Source of the DNA: Pseudomonadota bacterium
Lineage (GTDB): Bacteria; Pseudomonadota; Gammaproteobacteria; Steroidobacterales; Steroidobacteraceae
Assembly (NCBI GenBank): GCA_016720075.1
Contig: JADJXW010000004.1
Coordinates: forward strand, 1-64,000
Length of the DNA: 64,000 nucleotides
Direction of reading: 5' to 3'
Below the pieces are notes generated by a model, which saw only the letters and a program-made list of their open reading frames with translations, searched no databases and had not been told where the DNA came from. Made by a program: the position numbers and the translations under genes. Positions 41,124-51,236 of this stretch are shown here, piece after piece. Each line of letters opens with the position of its first letter. Position 1 is the stretch's first letter.

Positions 41124-41681
41124 ATGCAGAAGCGTAAATTGACTGTGGCGATGGCCGTTCTGCTCTCGACTGCACAGCCCGGTGCCGCGGCGGTGCCGGA
41201 TGCCCAGCTGCTGGCCTGCGCGGGCATGGCGGATTCCACCGCCCGCCTGGCGTGCTTTGATCGATTGGTGGCGCCGCTGGCAAGACAGGTGGCAGGCCCG
41301 GAGCTCCCGAGCAACCCCGCAATGCGCGGCCCGACGCTGGTTGCTCCGCCCGCCCCGACCGCACCCGCGCGGCCTGCGTCCCCGCCGAGTGCGATCTCCG
41401 CCTTCGGCCAGGAACAGCTCACGCCCGAGCAGCGCCCCACCCCCAAGGCCGAGGAGCTCACGCTGCATGCCCGCCTGACGTCGCAGAAGCCGGCGGGGGG
41501 CGGTTTCATCAACCTTTACCTGGACAATGGCCAGGTGTGGCGCCACCAGGATCAGGTGCTGGGCGCCTACCTGCGCGACGGTGATGCCGTCACGATCGAA
41601 AAAGGCGCGCTGGGCAGTTACAAGCTGTCGCGCGATGCGGGCAAATCCCGCAACTGGATTCGTGTCACGCGCGTACGCTGA
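41124..41681 (+). CDS. secreted protein of unknown function
   Basis: 185 residues. It has a signal peptide (KLTVAMAVLLSTAQPGAAA), then LLACAGMADSTARLACFDRL, a Cys-containing start reminiscent of VasI-like or similar periplasmic proteins that read C-x-x-I-x-D-x-x-R-L-x-C-F-D. A Pro/Ala-rich linker leads to a beta-rich C-terminal domain (GGFINLYLDNGQVWRHQDQV, GDAVTIEKGALGSYKLSRD). It is divergent from prs and ends beside a terminator shared with the TonB receptor. Function unknown. Confidence 0.75.
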   Translation: MQKRKLTVAMAVLLSTAQPGAAAVPDAQLLACAGMADSTARLACFDRLVAPLARQVAGPELPSNPAMRGPTLVAPPAPTAPARPASPPSAISAFGQEQLTPEQRPTPKAEELTLHARLTSQKPAGGGFINLYLDNGQVWRHQDQVLGAYLRDGDAVTIEKGALGSYKLSRDAGKSRNWIRVTRVR

Positions 41682-41695
41682 AGACTCGCGCAGAT

Positions 41696-41728
41696 AAAAA
41701 AACGGCGGACTCTTTCGAGCCCGCCGTT
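41696..41728 (-). terminator. rho-independent terminator after TonB receptor 1
   Basis: AACGGCGG (41701-41708) pairs with CCGCCGTT (41721-41728). On the minus strand a run of seven T follows directly, so it ends the receptor transcript. It may also slow the convergent plus-strand gene. Confidence 0.8.
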
Positions 41729-41755
41729 TCCGGTCAAACCGGATCTACGCAGTCT

Positions 41756-44700
41756 TCAGAAGCGGGCCTTCACCGCCACGAAGTAACGACGACCGTTGAT
41801 GTCGTAGAAACCCGTGTTGGTCGAACCCAAACCGGTCGTGGCCAGGCTGTACGCAGTCGGACGCACGCAGCCTGCCGTGACCATCTCTGCGCTGCAGACC
41901 GCGGCCAGGGCCGCCGTATTTTGCGCCGGGGTCAGGCTGGAATTGTACGGACGACCCGCATTCTTGCCCGTGATGGACGGCTGCGTGTCGAACACGTTGT
42001 CGATGCCGAAACGGACCGAGACCGTATCGTTGACGTTCCAGAAAGCCGACAGGTCGAACTGGTCGTACTGCGGGGTGTTGTACGCCGTGGTCGGCGTCCA
42101 GCCCAGCGGCTGACCTTTACCCGTCGCGTTGTAGATGGCAGTGGCCTTCTGGGCGGCACGGATCGTGGCATTGCCCGCCCCCTCGACTTCCGGCAGATGG
42201 CGCCAGCGCAGGTTCACCCCGAACGACGCCAGGTTGTAGCCGAGGCTGGTGAACAGACGGTAGTCGTAGGCACCGGCGTTGAAGCTCGTGAGCGTGGGGC
42301 CCAACGTGCCTTTCCACTCGGTGACCGGATCGTAGGTGGCAGGCGAAGTCTTCGTCTTGTAGCTGTCGAGCCAGGTGCCGTTGAAGCCCAGGCTCAGGGC
42401 GCCCGGGATGCTGGCCAGACCCATGTCGGCGAGGTCCGCCGACCAGTTGAACGTGAAGTCGATGCCGCGGGTCTTCACCCAGGCCTGGTTGTCGTACGAC
42501 AGCAGCGTGCTGATGGCACCGCCCGTGCTCTGGTTGCGCGGCACGTTCTGGCAGGCTTCAGTTGCCGCCTGAGCGGCGGCCTCAGCCGCAGACGTTACCG
42601 TGACAGCGCCGAAGCAGCGGAATGCCGCGTAGGAGGGCGCATACGGGAGGATCGCGTCCTTGATGCTGATCTTGTACCAGTCCGCCGTGAAGGTGAAACG
42701 GGTCAGCGGACTCTGCCAGGGTGACCGCAGCACGATGCCCGCGGTGTAGGTGTCCGCCTTCTCCGACTTCAGGTTCGGATTGCCAGTCTGGTTCAGCCAG
42801 GCAAACCCACCACCGCCGCCAGCGGCCTGCGGCCCGGTCGGATTGTCATAGAACTGGGATACCGCAGCCCCCATCATGGCGCGGCAGATGAGGTAGGCGC
42901 TCTGCGCGCCCGCCTGCGTCTGGCCCACCGCGCGCGTCAACGGATTGCCGTTGAACGGATCGTTGGCCAGCGCACCGCCGGCTCCGTACGGAGCATTCGA
43001 CGCCAGGCTGCAAGCGTCACCGTAGGTGCCACCGGCGCCGAAGATCTGCTGCAGGGGCAGATAGAGCTCGCCGAGGTTGGGGGCACGTGTCGCCTTGTTG
43101 TAGCCGCCGCGGAACCGCAGCCAGTCGTTGACCTGGATGTTGCCGTTGATCTTGTAGGTATTGGTGCTGTCCGTATTCTTGTAACTCGAATGACGGCCGC
43201 CGAGTTCCAACTCGACCCGCTTCAGGAAGGGCAGATCCTTGACCACCGGGATCAGCAGTTCGGCCCACAGGTCCTTCACGACTTCCTGCTTGCTCAAGCT
43301 GCCATTCGGATACACGCCGATCACCTGGTCGTTGAATACCGCGGTGGACTGCAGGATGTCCGGGTTGAACTGCGAGGCGTTGCGGCGCTGCTGGTAACCG
43401 AGCGCCGAACGCACCTCGCCGCCCGGCAGGTCGAACAGTCCGCCCTGGAAGTTCAGCTCGAAGATGTCCTGCTGGTTCTGCGTGCGGGTCTGCAGCGGCG
43501 CCTCGACGGCGTACTGGCAGTCCCGCGACGGGGTGGCATCTCCGTTGAAGATGTTCTCGTAGTAGCCGCTGGTGCAGGGCACCGCCACCGAGCCGAAGCC
43601 GCCATTGTCAGGGCTTGGGTTGTTGGTGCGGTTGCTCTGCAGCAGTGCATTGCGACCGTAATCCGGCGCGGTAACCATTCCGCGCCAACGGGCCAGCGAG
43701 TTGTTGCCGAAGGCGACGTTGTAGGTCGAGGACTCGCCATGCGAGAAGTACACCTCGCCGGTCCAGTCCTTGATCGGCAGCTTCTGGGTCAGGCCCACTT
43801 CAACCTGCCAGGCCTCGTTGATGTTGTTCGTCGCGCGCCGCCCGAAGCTGTCGAGCGGATAAGTTTCCATCAGCCAGGGTGCGGCGGCACCACTGCGGGC
43901 CTGTCCCACCAGATTGATGTCACGCGTAGCGGCGCCGCCCGTGCAACCAGGCTGGTTGTACAAGCAGAAAACGCCTGGCTGACTGGCGATGGCCGGGCGG
44001 CTGTTCAGCAGGATGGCCATCGACACCGGCACCGGATGCTGGGCACCCGCAGTGCCGTGCGGGATGAAGTTCGGGTTGCGGTAGGCCGGATCATTCGGGT
44101 TGGCCAACGCGGCCTGCATCACGGCGTAGTTCGTATAGTCCAGGGTCGGCAGAATGGGGCTGTCGGTAGTCGGGTTGTAGGGCACCGTCACGCCCCAGCC
44201 ACCGCTGGCATTCGTGCCCGCCAGGAAGGTTTCGGTGTTGCTCTGGGCGAAGCGCGCACTCGACATCAGCTGGAGGCTGTCCGTGATGTCGTACTTCGCG
44301 GAACCCATGAAGGAGTAGCGCGACTGCGGCGAGGAGGTGTAGCCCTCGGTCTCGTTGTACTTGACGATCTGGCCCAGGGTCGGGCCGGTCGGGCACAGCG
44401 CCACGTTCGAGGAGTTGCAGTATCCGCCGCTGTAGACAGTCTGCCTCGAGTAGCGGAAGTCATCCAGCGCCCGGTCGAAGGTCTGCAGGTTCCACGGCGT
44501 GTTGCCGGGCAGGAACACCGAGCCGTCCGGATTGAAACGGAAACCGGCATTGGCGCAGTTGGGTCCGTTAACCACCGTGCTGAAGCCGCACACGTTGCCG
44601 GCGGCGGTATTCGGCGCACCGGCGACGACGCGCACCGCAGCCAGGTTCGGGGAACCGAACCGGGTGGTGCTCGACGCATAGCCGTTCGCGCCCATCACGA

Positions 44701-45463
44701 AGCCGATGAAGTTGCCGCCCACGGTCGGATCCGCATACGAATCCGTGTAGAAGCGGCGGTTCTTGTCGTAGGACGCCTTGCGGTCGTAATACTCCGCGGC
44801 GAACACCAGGTTGCCACGGCCCTCCGCAATGGGCGTACCGGCGATCACCGAGGCACGCAGCTCTTCATTGTCGCCGACTTCGGTGATGCCCCACTGCAGG
44901 TCAGTCTCGAGGCCGTTGAAATCCCGGCGCAGCAGCATGTTCGACACGCCGCCCATGGCGTCTGCACCGTACGTGGCCGAGGCACCGCCGGAAATGATCT
45001 CGACGCTGCGGAGCATCGAGGAGGGGATGCTGTTCAGGTCGACGACCATCAGCGCATTGGTGGGCACGGCGCGGCGGCCGTCCACCAGCACCAGACTGCG
45101 GTTGGCACCAAACCCGCGCAGCGAGATGGAGGCGATACCCACCGAGTTGACCGACGAGATCTGCACGTCGCCGTTCGAGGTTTCAGGCGTTGCGGCGGGG
45201 TTATATGCCGGCAGCTGGTTCAGGTACGACTCGATGTTGAGGCCGGACTTGTTCTCGAGCTGGGCGGCATCGACGGTGACCAGCGGGCTGTTGGATTCGG
45301 TGTCACGACGCAGGATGCGCGAACCGGTGACGACGACCTCGACGAGGTCCTCGTCGGCATCGGCGGCACGGGCGACCGGCGTGTAGCTGGTCATTGCAAC
45401 GCCAGCCATGATGGCGGCGACAGCGGCGCCCACGGTAAGGCGCTGATACGGTGAATTATTCAT
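41756..45463 (-). CDS. TonB-dependent receptor (large)
   Basis: 1235 residues from ATG 45463, with GGGGGAG upstream. It has a signal peptide (RLTVGAAVAAIMAGVAMTSY) and a TonB-box-like DEDLVEVVVTGSRILRR. The plug domain has SYLNQLPAYNP, VNSVGIASISLRGFGANRSL, VLVDGRRAVPTN, EIISGGASATYGADAMGGVS. A long beta-barrel ends GRRYFVAVKARF with the terminal aromatic. It would import an unknown large or scarce substrate across the outer membrane. No sigma/anti-sigma pair, SusD or hydrolase lies nearby, so the substrate cannot be inferred. It runs with its own terminator, 275 bp after the ABC genes. Confidence 0.93.
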   Translation of the reverse strand: MNNSPYQRLTVGAAVAAIMAGVAMTSYTPVARAADADEDLVEVVVTGSRILRRDTESNSPLVTVDAAQLENKSGLNIESYLNQLPAYNPAATPETSNGDVQISSVNSVGIASISLRGFGANRSLVLVDGRRAVPTNALMVVDLNSIPSSMLRSVEIISGGASATYGADAMGGVSNMLLRRDFNGLETDLQWGITEVGDNEELRASVIAGTPIAEGRGNLVFAAEYYDRKASYDKNRRFYTDSYADPTVGGNFIGFVMGANGYASSTTRFGSPNLAAVRVVAGAPNTAAGNVCGFSTVVNGPNCANAGFRFNPDGSVFLPGNTPWNLQTFDRALDDFRYSRQTVYSGGYCNSSNVALCPTGPTLGQIVKYNETEGYTSSPQSRYSFMGSAKYDITDSLQLMSSARFAQSNTETFLAGTNASGGWGVTVPYNPTTDSPILPTLDYTNYAVMQAALANPNDPAYRNPNFIPHGTAGAQHPVPVSMAILLNSRPAIASQPGVFCLYNQPGCTGGAATRDINLVGQARSGAAAPWLMETYPLDSFGRRATNNINEAWQVEVGLTQKLPIKDWTGEVYFSHGESSTYNVAFGNNSLARWRGMVTAPDYGRNALLQSNRTNNPSPDNGGFGSVAVPCTSGYYENIFNGDATPSRDCQYAVEAPLQTRTQNQQDIFELNFQGGLFDLPGGEVRSALGYQQRRNASQFNPDILQSTAVFNDQVIGVYPNGSLSKQEVVKDLWAELLIPVVKDLPFLKRVELELGGRHSSYKNTDSTNTYKINGNIQVNDWLRFRGGYNKATRAPNLGELYLPLQQIFGAGGTYGDACSLASNAPYGAGGALANDPFNGNPLTRAVGQTQAGAQSAYLICRAMMGAAVSQFYDNPTGPQAAGGGGGFAWLNQTGNPNLKSEKADTYTAGIVLRSPWQSPLTRFTFTADWYKISIKDAILPYAPSYAAFRCFGAVTVTSAAEAAAQAATEACQNVPRNQSTGGAISTLLSYDNQAWVKTRGIDFTFNWSADLADMGLASIPGALSLGFNGTWLDSYKTKTSPATYDPVTEWKGTLGPTLTSFNAGAYDYRLFTSLGYNLASFGVNLRWRHLPEVEGAGNATIRAAQKATAIYNATGKGQPLGWTPTTAYNTPQYDQFDLSAFWNVNDTVSVRFGIDNVFDTQPSITGKNAGRPYNSSLTPAQNTAALAAVCSAEMVTAGCVRPTAYSLATTGLGSTNTGFYDINGRRYFVAVKARF

Positions 45464-45738
45464 GCATCTCCCCCAAGAAAAATGTGCCCCAAGAAACCCA
45501 GTACGTGGCACGCGTGCAGAAAAGCGGTCTTGAAGAAACGCGGCTAGGGAGCCCGCATGACCGGAACCAAAGTCCCGCGCTGACTCCCTGCGGATCACTT
45601 GCGCTTACGCGCAGCGAATGACGCTATCCCCCAAACCCGGCCTTTTCTGTTTTGTTTACGCCACTGACTGTCGCATCTAAGCACGATGGCCGGACCCCCT
45701 GCAAGAGGTGCCCTCTTATGTAGTGGCGACAGTCATGG

Positions 45739-47028
45739 CTATTCCTCCCAGCGAAAGCGCCAGATGGCGATCGCCAGGCACAGCAGCGTCGTGCCACTGA
45801 GCACTGCCGCCGGCAGCAATGCTTCGGAGAAGGGCAGCCCCCGCCAGGTCATGGCATCCAGTCCGTTCACCGCCCAGTGCGTCGGAGTGAACTGCGCTGC
45901 GCCCTGCAGCCACTGCGGGAATATGAAACTGGGCACCCATGCGCCGCCCATCATCACCAGCAGCAGCATGACCATGGTCGCGATGCCGCGAGTGGCCGGG
46001 GCACTGCCACCTACCGTGGCCAGCATCAGTCCAAAGGCGGCGTTCAGCAGGCAGAAGGCCCCTGCCACCAGGACGAACCCCGGCAGGCTGCCCTCGATCC
46101 GCACCTTGAAGATGAGCATGGCAGCCAGATAGATGATGGTGATCTGGAAGGCACTGATCAGCGCAGTGGAAATCATTCGCGCCAGAACGAACTCGCCTTT
46201 GCCCAGCGGGGCCGCGCGAATGCGTTGCCACAGCCCGCGCTGCCGCAACAGCAGCAGCATGATGCCCGCATCGATGCCAGCGAACAGGATGAACTGCACC
46301 GACATGCCCGCGAAGGAATGCGCGAAGCTGTTGTAGGGAGTGCCAGTGCTGGCCGTCACGCTGGTGGTCGCCACTTCATAAGGAATGCTGAGCGCAGGCC
46401 TGGTCGCATCGCCGGCCGTGCCCTGCGCCTGCAGGTCGTTCAACCTCAGCGCGGACTGCATCAACTCCATCAGCTCGCGGCGCTGCCCCGTGACGGGCTG
46501 CGTGCTCAGCTCTGCCAGCATCTGCTGCAGGTTCTGGCGCCCCATCGCGCCGTTGAAAGCCTCTTTGCTGATCTCCTGCATGGCGTACTGGGCCAGCATT
46601 CCCTGCACCAGCCGGGAACTCATCGCCTGGCTGGGATCGACGAACAGCTCCACGTGCGGCTTGTCGCGCCCGGTGAACAGCGCGGCCACACTCTGTTCGC
46701 CAAAGCCTTTAGGGAAGATGGCGGCCGCCTGCTGCGTGCCCTTGCGAACCTGCTCGCGTGCGGCCTCGCGCGCCAGGGGCGTGACCTGCAGCATCGAATC
46801 GCCGGCGATCTGAGTGATGATGGCGCGTGTGATGGCGCTGCCGTCCTCGTCCACCACGGCAATGGGCACCTTGCCGGCCTCCTCATCCGAGCTGTTCTGG
46901 CCGAACAGGTAGCCGAAGAAGGCCGCAATGAGGATGGGCATCAGGATGCCGACGATCACCGCGCGGCGGTCTGAGCGGTATAGCCGAAGGTCATTGCGTA
47001 TGAGGGCCCGGATGGCAGTGATGTTCAC
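45739..47028 (-). CDS. ABC-2 type exporter permease
   Basis: 429 residues. One N-terminal helix (AVIVGILMPILIAAFFGYLF) is followed by a periplasmic domain of about 200 residues, then five or six helices (FILFAGIDAGIMLLLLRQRG, ISTALISAFQITIIYLAAML, GIATMVMLLLVMMGGAWVPS). This is the YhhJ/ABC2_membrane_3 layout used for drug, lipid or polysaccharide export. Its start overlaps the ATPase stop by 4 bp. The substrate is unknown. Confidence 0.9.
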   Translation of the reverse strand: MNITAIRALIRNDLRLYRSDRRAVIVGILMPILIAAFFGYLFGQNSSDEEAGKVPIAVVDEDGSAITRAIITQIAGDSMLQVTPLAREAAREQVRKGTQQAAAIFPKGFGEQSVAALFTGRDKPHVELFVDPSQAMSSRLVQGMLAQYAMQEISKEAFNGAMGRQNLQQMLAELSTQPVTGQRRELMELMQSALRLNDLQAQGTAGDATRPALSIPYEVATTSVTASTGTPYNSFAHSFAGMSVQFILFAGIDAGIMLLLLRQRGLWQRIRAAPLGKGEFVLARMISTALISAFQITIIYLAAMLIFKVRIEGSLPGFVLVAGAFCLLNAAFGLMLATVGGSAPATRGIATMVMLLLVMMGGAWVPSFIFPQWLQGAAQFTPTHWAVNGLDAMTWRGLPFSEALLPAAVLSGTTLLCLAIAIWRFRWEE

Positions 47029-47840
47029 TTCACGCCCTCCTCTGCATCACGCAGATCGCGCCCGGTCAGGTGCAGGAAGGCCTGTTCGAGGTTGCCATGA
47101 TCGGCCTTGAGCCTCTGCACCGGGGCGTCGGCGAGTATCCGGCCGTGGTCCATGATCAGCACCCGGTCACAGAGCCGCTCAGCCTCTCCCATGTAATGGG
47201 TGGTGTAGAGCAGCGTCTTGCCGCCGCGCTTGAGTACTTCGAGGTTGTCGAAGATGGCATTGCGCGACTGCGGATCCACGCCCACGGTGGGTTCATCCAG
47301 CAGCATCAGTTCCGGATCATGCAGCAGCGCGCCAGCGATGTTCAGCCGGCGTTTCATTCCGCCACTGAAGGTCTTGACCAGGTCGCCTGCCCTTTCGGCC
47401 AGCCCCACCAGCGTCAGCGACGAAAGCACGCGCTCTTCGAGCACCGGGCCTGAAAGCCCCTGCAGGCCACCGAACAATTCCAGGTTGAAGCGCGCGGACA
47501 GCTCGTCGAACAGCGCCAGGTCCTGCGGCACCAGGCCGACACTGCGCTTGAGCGCGAGCATGCCTGCCCCACCCGCTTCGACTCCGGACACAAGGATCTG
47601 TCCGGAATCCGCCGCGGCGATGCCGCTCAGCATCGCCAGCGTGCTGGTCTTGCCGGCGCCATTCGGGCCCAGCAGTCCCACGCATTCGCCGCGCTGCACG
47701 TTGAAGGAAATGCAATCCACCGCCACGCGCGCCCCATAGCGCCGCGTGAGGTTCATGACCTCTAGCATGTTGCCTGTCGTGACGGACGCCACTTTGTCTC
47801 CCTGACTGCGGGCCGATGCAGCGTCAGTATCCGCCGGCAT
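47025..47840 (-). CDS. ABC exporter ATP-binding protein
   Basis: 271 residues. Walker A GPNGAGKT is at 58-65, Q-loop LVPQDLALFD, signature FSGGMKRRLNIAGA, Walker B ELMLLDEPTVGVDP, H-loop TTHYMGEAERLCDR. This is the DRA/CcmA-like exporter class. The first 24 residues are dispensable-looking and an ATG at 47768 with AGG upstream is an alternative start. It pairs with the permease downstream. It lies between two TonB receptor genes on the same strand, with a terminator between it and the upstream receptor. Confidence 0.92.
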   Translation of the reverse strand: MPADTDAASARSQGDKVASVTTGNMLEVMNLTRRYGARVAVDCISFNVQRGECVGLLGPNGAGKTSTLAMLSGIAAADSGQILVSGVEAGGAGMLALKRSVGLVPQDLALFDELSARFNLELFGGLQGLSGPVLEERVLSSLTLVGLAERAGDLVKTFSGGMKRRLNIAGALLHDPELMLLDEPTVGVDPQSRNAIFDNLEVLKRGGKTLLYTTHYMGEAERLCDRVLIMDHGRILADAPVQRLKADHGNLEQAFLHLTGRDLRDAEEGVK

Positions 47841-47864
47841 GCGTCTCTTACGCCAGACGAAAAA

Positions 47865-47886
47865 GGGGCAGGTATGAACCTGCCCC
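47865..47886 (-). terminator. rho-independent terminator after TonB receptor 2
   Basis: GGGGCAGGT (47865-47873) pairs with ACCTGCCCC (47878-47886) over a 4-nt loop. A run of T follows on the minus strand. It separates the receptor from the ABC genes. Confidence 0.85.
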
Positions 47887-47936
47887 TCATCGTCAAGCGG
47901 TTGCGCGCACCCTCAGGGTGCGCGCCGCCCCGTGCT

Positions 47937-50900
47937 TCAGAACGAAGCGCGGATACCCACCTTGTAGTAGCGACCCAGCGTGTCGTAGAAGATCGGCTGC
48001 GTGCCGCCCGAACCACCACCAACCAGCGGCGGATCGCGGTCGAGAAGGTTGGCGACGTTGCCCCACAGGTCGATCGACTTGGCACCCATCACGCCCTCGA
48101 ACCGGTAGTTCGCATTCAGGCCGAACACCGTGTAACTGCCGATGCTGTTGTCGTCATAGCGCACCCAGTTGGACGGGGCCCTGATATACCAGTCGCCGTC
48201 GCTCGGATCGACGCCCAGGTAGTTCTTCTTGCCCGTGCCCACATAGTGCGCCGTCAGCGTCGTGCTGAACCCGCCCTTCAGGTAAGTGGAGGAAAGCTGT
48301 GCATTCCACTTTGCCGAGGGGTTGTTGTCGTTCAGGAAGCTGTTGGCAGTGCCGGTCTGGCCAACGATGTTCACCGGAGCCTGGCCCGGAACCGGGCTGA
48401 ACTTCTGCGTGAACATGCGCGTGGCCAGCAGCCTGAAGTTCAGGCCGCCCAGATCGCCCATGTCGAGGCGATAGGAGCCGCTGATATCCAGGCCCTTGTA
48501 GTTGTACGCGCTGCCGTTGAACGACGTGGCGCGCAGCAACTGGATGCCCTGCCCGGTGGCGGGGTTGTAGCTGTAGTTGCCATTGGTGCCCGGCGTGGGA
48601 AGTGCACCGTTTACACCCGGATCAGGCGTGATCAGGTTGCAGAACTCCTGGATGTGGGAGATCTGGCAGCCCTCGCGCACGCGCGTCACGTTGGCCTGCT
48701 GGATGGCGTCGGTGATTTTGATGTGGAAGTAGTCGACCGCGAATTCCAGCCCCGGGATGATTTCCCGCGGCGTGAACACGAAGCCGATCGTGGTGGTGTC
48801 CGACGTCTCGGGCTTCACGTCCACGTTGCCTTCCAAGCTCCAGGTGCAGGCGTCGGGCGTCGAACCGGGAGGCAGGCCCGCCGGCGTGCAGTATCCGAAC
48901 CAGCCACCGGCCTGGATGATCTGGCCGTAGTACAGCTCGCGGAAGTTCGCCGCGCGGCTGTCACGCGAGCGGCTGCCGCGGATGCGCAGGCCGTCGATCG
49001 GATCCCAGAAGCCTGACGCCTTCCACGTGAACATGTCGTGCGTGCGCTTGACGCCGTTGCCAGGGCCGAGGGTGCCTGTGTTCTTGTACTGCGACCAACG
49101 ACCGGCCACGTCCAATTCCAGGCGCTTGGCCAGCGGAGCATCACGCAGCAGCGGCAGGTTGGTTTCCGCGTACGCTTCGATCACGTTCACCTTGCCGGCG
49201 AAGGACTCGCCGTACTGGATCAGGTAGTCGTTGCGGACGTAATCCGGCGCGCCATCCTGCGAGCCGATGTTGCTGCCCGTCTCGTTGCGGAACTCCACAC
49301 CTGCCGCGCCCTGCACCGTGCCGGCGCCGAAGCCGCTGAACAGGTCACCGGTGGCGTTGAAGGCCGCGACCTTCTGCTCCACCGTCGTCGCTTCGTGCAG
49401 GAAGCCGAAGGCATAGGCCTTGGCCTTCGGATCAAGCGGCGCAGTGCCGAACACGTTGATCGGCAGGCAGCCCTGCGCGATGTTGTACAGGTTCTGGCCC
49501 ATCGATGTGACGGTGGCCGCGCCCGTGCGGATCTGCTGCGTGATGCGGCACTCGATGCGCCGCTGGTTTACCGGCAGCGCCGCATCGCGATTGTCGAACA
49601 CGGCATCGGCCGCGAACTCATAGGCATTCAGATGGCGGTTGTCCTGCACCAGCTGCGTACCCTCAGACTTGCCGTACTGCACGTAGGTGTCCCAGGTCCA
49701 GGACGTCTCGCCGAAACGGCCATCCAGGCCCGCCGAAATGCGCCGCACCTTCGTGTTGAAGGCCGAGTGCGAATCCAGCTGGCTGGTCCAGTCCTTGTTC
49801 AGCTGCACGGGGAAGCTGAAGAAGTTGTTGAGCAGCAGCGGCTGCACCTGCGCGTTCAGCGCCGGATTCGACAGCAGGAAAGCGTTGTCGTTGCGGATGC
49901 CCTTGCCGAAGAAGCCGCCGTCGTCCAGGGCGCCCGTGCGCTGGTCGGTGGTCACTTCGCCCCAGCTCGCATCGGCCGTCAGGTTCACGGTATCGGTCAC
50001 CTTGAAGCTCAAGGTGCCCGTGAACACATTGCGGTCAACCGGCGAACGCAGGTTGGTGTAGTAGTACGCCGGCCGGCCTTCGCCGCCGGACACGGCCGGA
50101 TAGAACACGGTGCTGCCCACGCCGCTCTGGAACGGCATGAGGGCCGTGCCCGAGGTGTTGACCTGCGCGAGCGGACCGGTGAAGGGACCGGCGATCACAC
50201 CCGCCGGGGTGAACGGCGAACGCACGTTGTAAGCCATGACATTGGCAGGGTGCGGGTTGGATGCGGTCACCAGCGCGCCGTTGAAGGCCCAGCCGCCCAG
50301 CGTAGCGCTGTAGGCGCCAGCCGCCGGGTTGGTGATCACGTTGGCGTTCTTCGCGCACCAGTCGCGCACTTCAATGCAACCCAGCGCATCCAGGCTCTGG
50401 TGTTCGGCCGCGAACGACACATGGCCGCGATCATTCGCGAAGCCGGTGCCGAATGCGCCCGCATAGTGCGCGTCACGACCATCCGAATGAATAGACTGGC
50501 CCCAGTCGGCCTCGACCTTGATGCCTTCGAGCTTGCGGTTCAGGAAGACGTTGTTCACGCCCGAGATGGCGCCCGAACCGTAGGCCGCCGACGCACCGCC
50601 CGTCACCACGTCCATGCGCTCGATCAGGATCGAGGGGATGAAGTTCAGGTCGACGCCGTCGCCCTGGTTGGTCGGCACGTGACGGCGACCATTGACCAGG
50701 TTCAGCGTGCGGCTGCCGAAGAACGGGTTCAGGCCGCGCAGGTTGGCGATGGTCGAGCCGGCGAAGAAGTTCGAGTTGCCGGTGGTCGTGGGCGAGAAGT
50801 TGGAGATGTTGGAAGGCAGCGACTTCATGGCGTCGCCGACGTTCACGATGCCCATGTTCTTGAAGTAGTCGCCATCCACAACCGTGGTGGGATTGGCGGT

Positions 50901-51086
50901 GTCGAAGTCGGTGGCGCGCTTGATGCGGGTGCCGGTGACCTGAACTTCTTCAAGGTCATTGACTGCCTTGGCTTCTTCTGCGCTGATGGCCTGTGGCACG
51001 TAGCTCAACAGCATCGCGCTGCCGAGTGCGACCGCTACCGACAGTCGTACGAGGTTCTGTCCGTTTCCGGACTGTTTGTTAGTCAC
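47937..51086 (-). CDS. TonB-dependent receptor (large)
   Basis: 1049 residues from GTG 51086, with GGGGGA seven bases upstream. It has a signal peptide (NLVRLSVAVALGSAMLLSYV) and a TonB-box-like NDLEEVQVTGTRIKRA. The plug domain includes GDYFKNMGIVNVGDAMKSLP, TIANLRGLNPFFGSRTLNLV, NGRRHVPTN and VVTGGASAAYGSGAISGVN. The barrel ends YYKVGIRASF. It is of the same general family as the receptor at 41756-45463 but clearly divergent. The substrate is unknown. Confidence 0.93.
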   Translation of the reverse strand: MTNKQSGNGQNLVRLSVAVALGSAMLLSYVPQAISAEEAKAVNDLEEVQVTGTRIKRATDFDTANPTTVVDGDYFKNMGIVNVGDAMKSLPSNISNFSPTTTGNSNFFAGSTIANLRGLNPFFGSRTLNLVNGRRHVPTNQGDGVDLNFIPSILIERMDVVTGGASAAYGSGAISGVNNVFLNRKLEGIKVEADWGQSIHSDGRDAHYAGAFGTGFANDRGHVSFAAEHQSLDALGCIEVRDWCAKNANVITNPAAGAYSATLGGWAFNGALVTASNPHPANVMAYNVRSPFTPAGVIAGPFTGPLAQVNTSGTALMPFQSGVGSTVFYPAVSGGEGRPAYYYTNLRSPVDRNVFTGTLSFKVTDTVNLTADASWGEVTTDQRTGALDDGGFFGKGIRNDNAFLLSNPALNAQVQPLLLNNFFSFPVQLNKDWTSQLDSHSAFNTKVRRISAGLDGRFGETSWTWDTYVQYGKSEGTQLVQDNRHLNAYEFAADAVFDNRDAALPVNQRRIECRITQQIRTGAATVTSMGQNLYNIAQGCLPINVFGTAPLDPKAKAYAFGFLHEATTVEQKVAAFNATGDLFSGFGAGTVQGAAGVEFRNETGSNIGSQDGAPDYVRNDYLIQYGESFAGKVNVIEAYAETNLPLLRDAPLAKRLELDVAGRWSQYKNTGTLGPGNGVKRTHDMFTWKASGFWDPIDGLRIRGSRSRDSRAANFRELYYGQIIQAGGWFGYCTPAGLPPGSTPDACTWSLEGNVDVKPETSDTTTIGFVFTPREIIPGLEFAVDYFHIKITDAIQQANVTRVREGCQISHIQEFCNLITPDPGVNGALPTPGTNGNYSYNPATGQGIQLLRATSFNGSAYNYKGLDISGSYRLDMGDLGGLNFRLLATRMFTQKFSPVPGQAPVNIVGQTGTANSFLNDNNPSAKWNAQLSSTYLKGGFSTTLTAHYVGTGKKNYLGVDPSDGDWYIRAPSNWVRYDDNSIGSYTVFGLNANYRFEGVMGAKSIDLWGNVANLLDRDPPLVGGGSGGTQPIFYDTLGRYYKVGIRASF

Positions 51087-51236
51087 TAAGTTGTCCCCCT
51101 TGCAGGTTTCCGAACGCAATCACAGTGCGCATCGGGCTGATGAGCGCTGGGTTTAATTGCGACGAGAAGTATCTGCGTGCTGTTGCGATGTGGCAAGTTG
51201 CGATGCGGAAATACAACAGATTCCTGTTTGCAGGAA

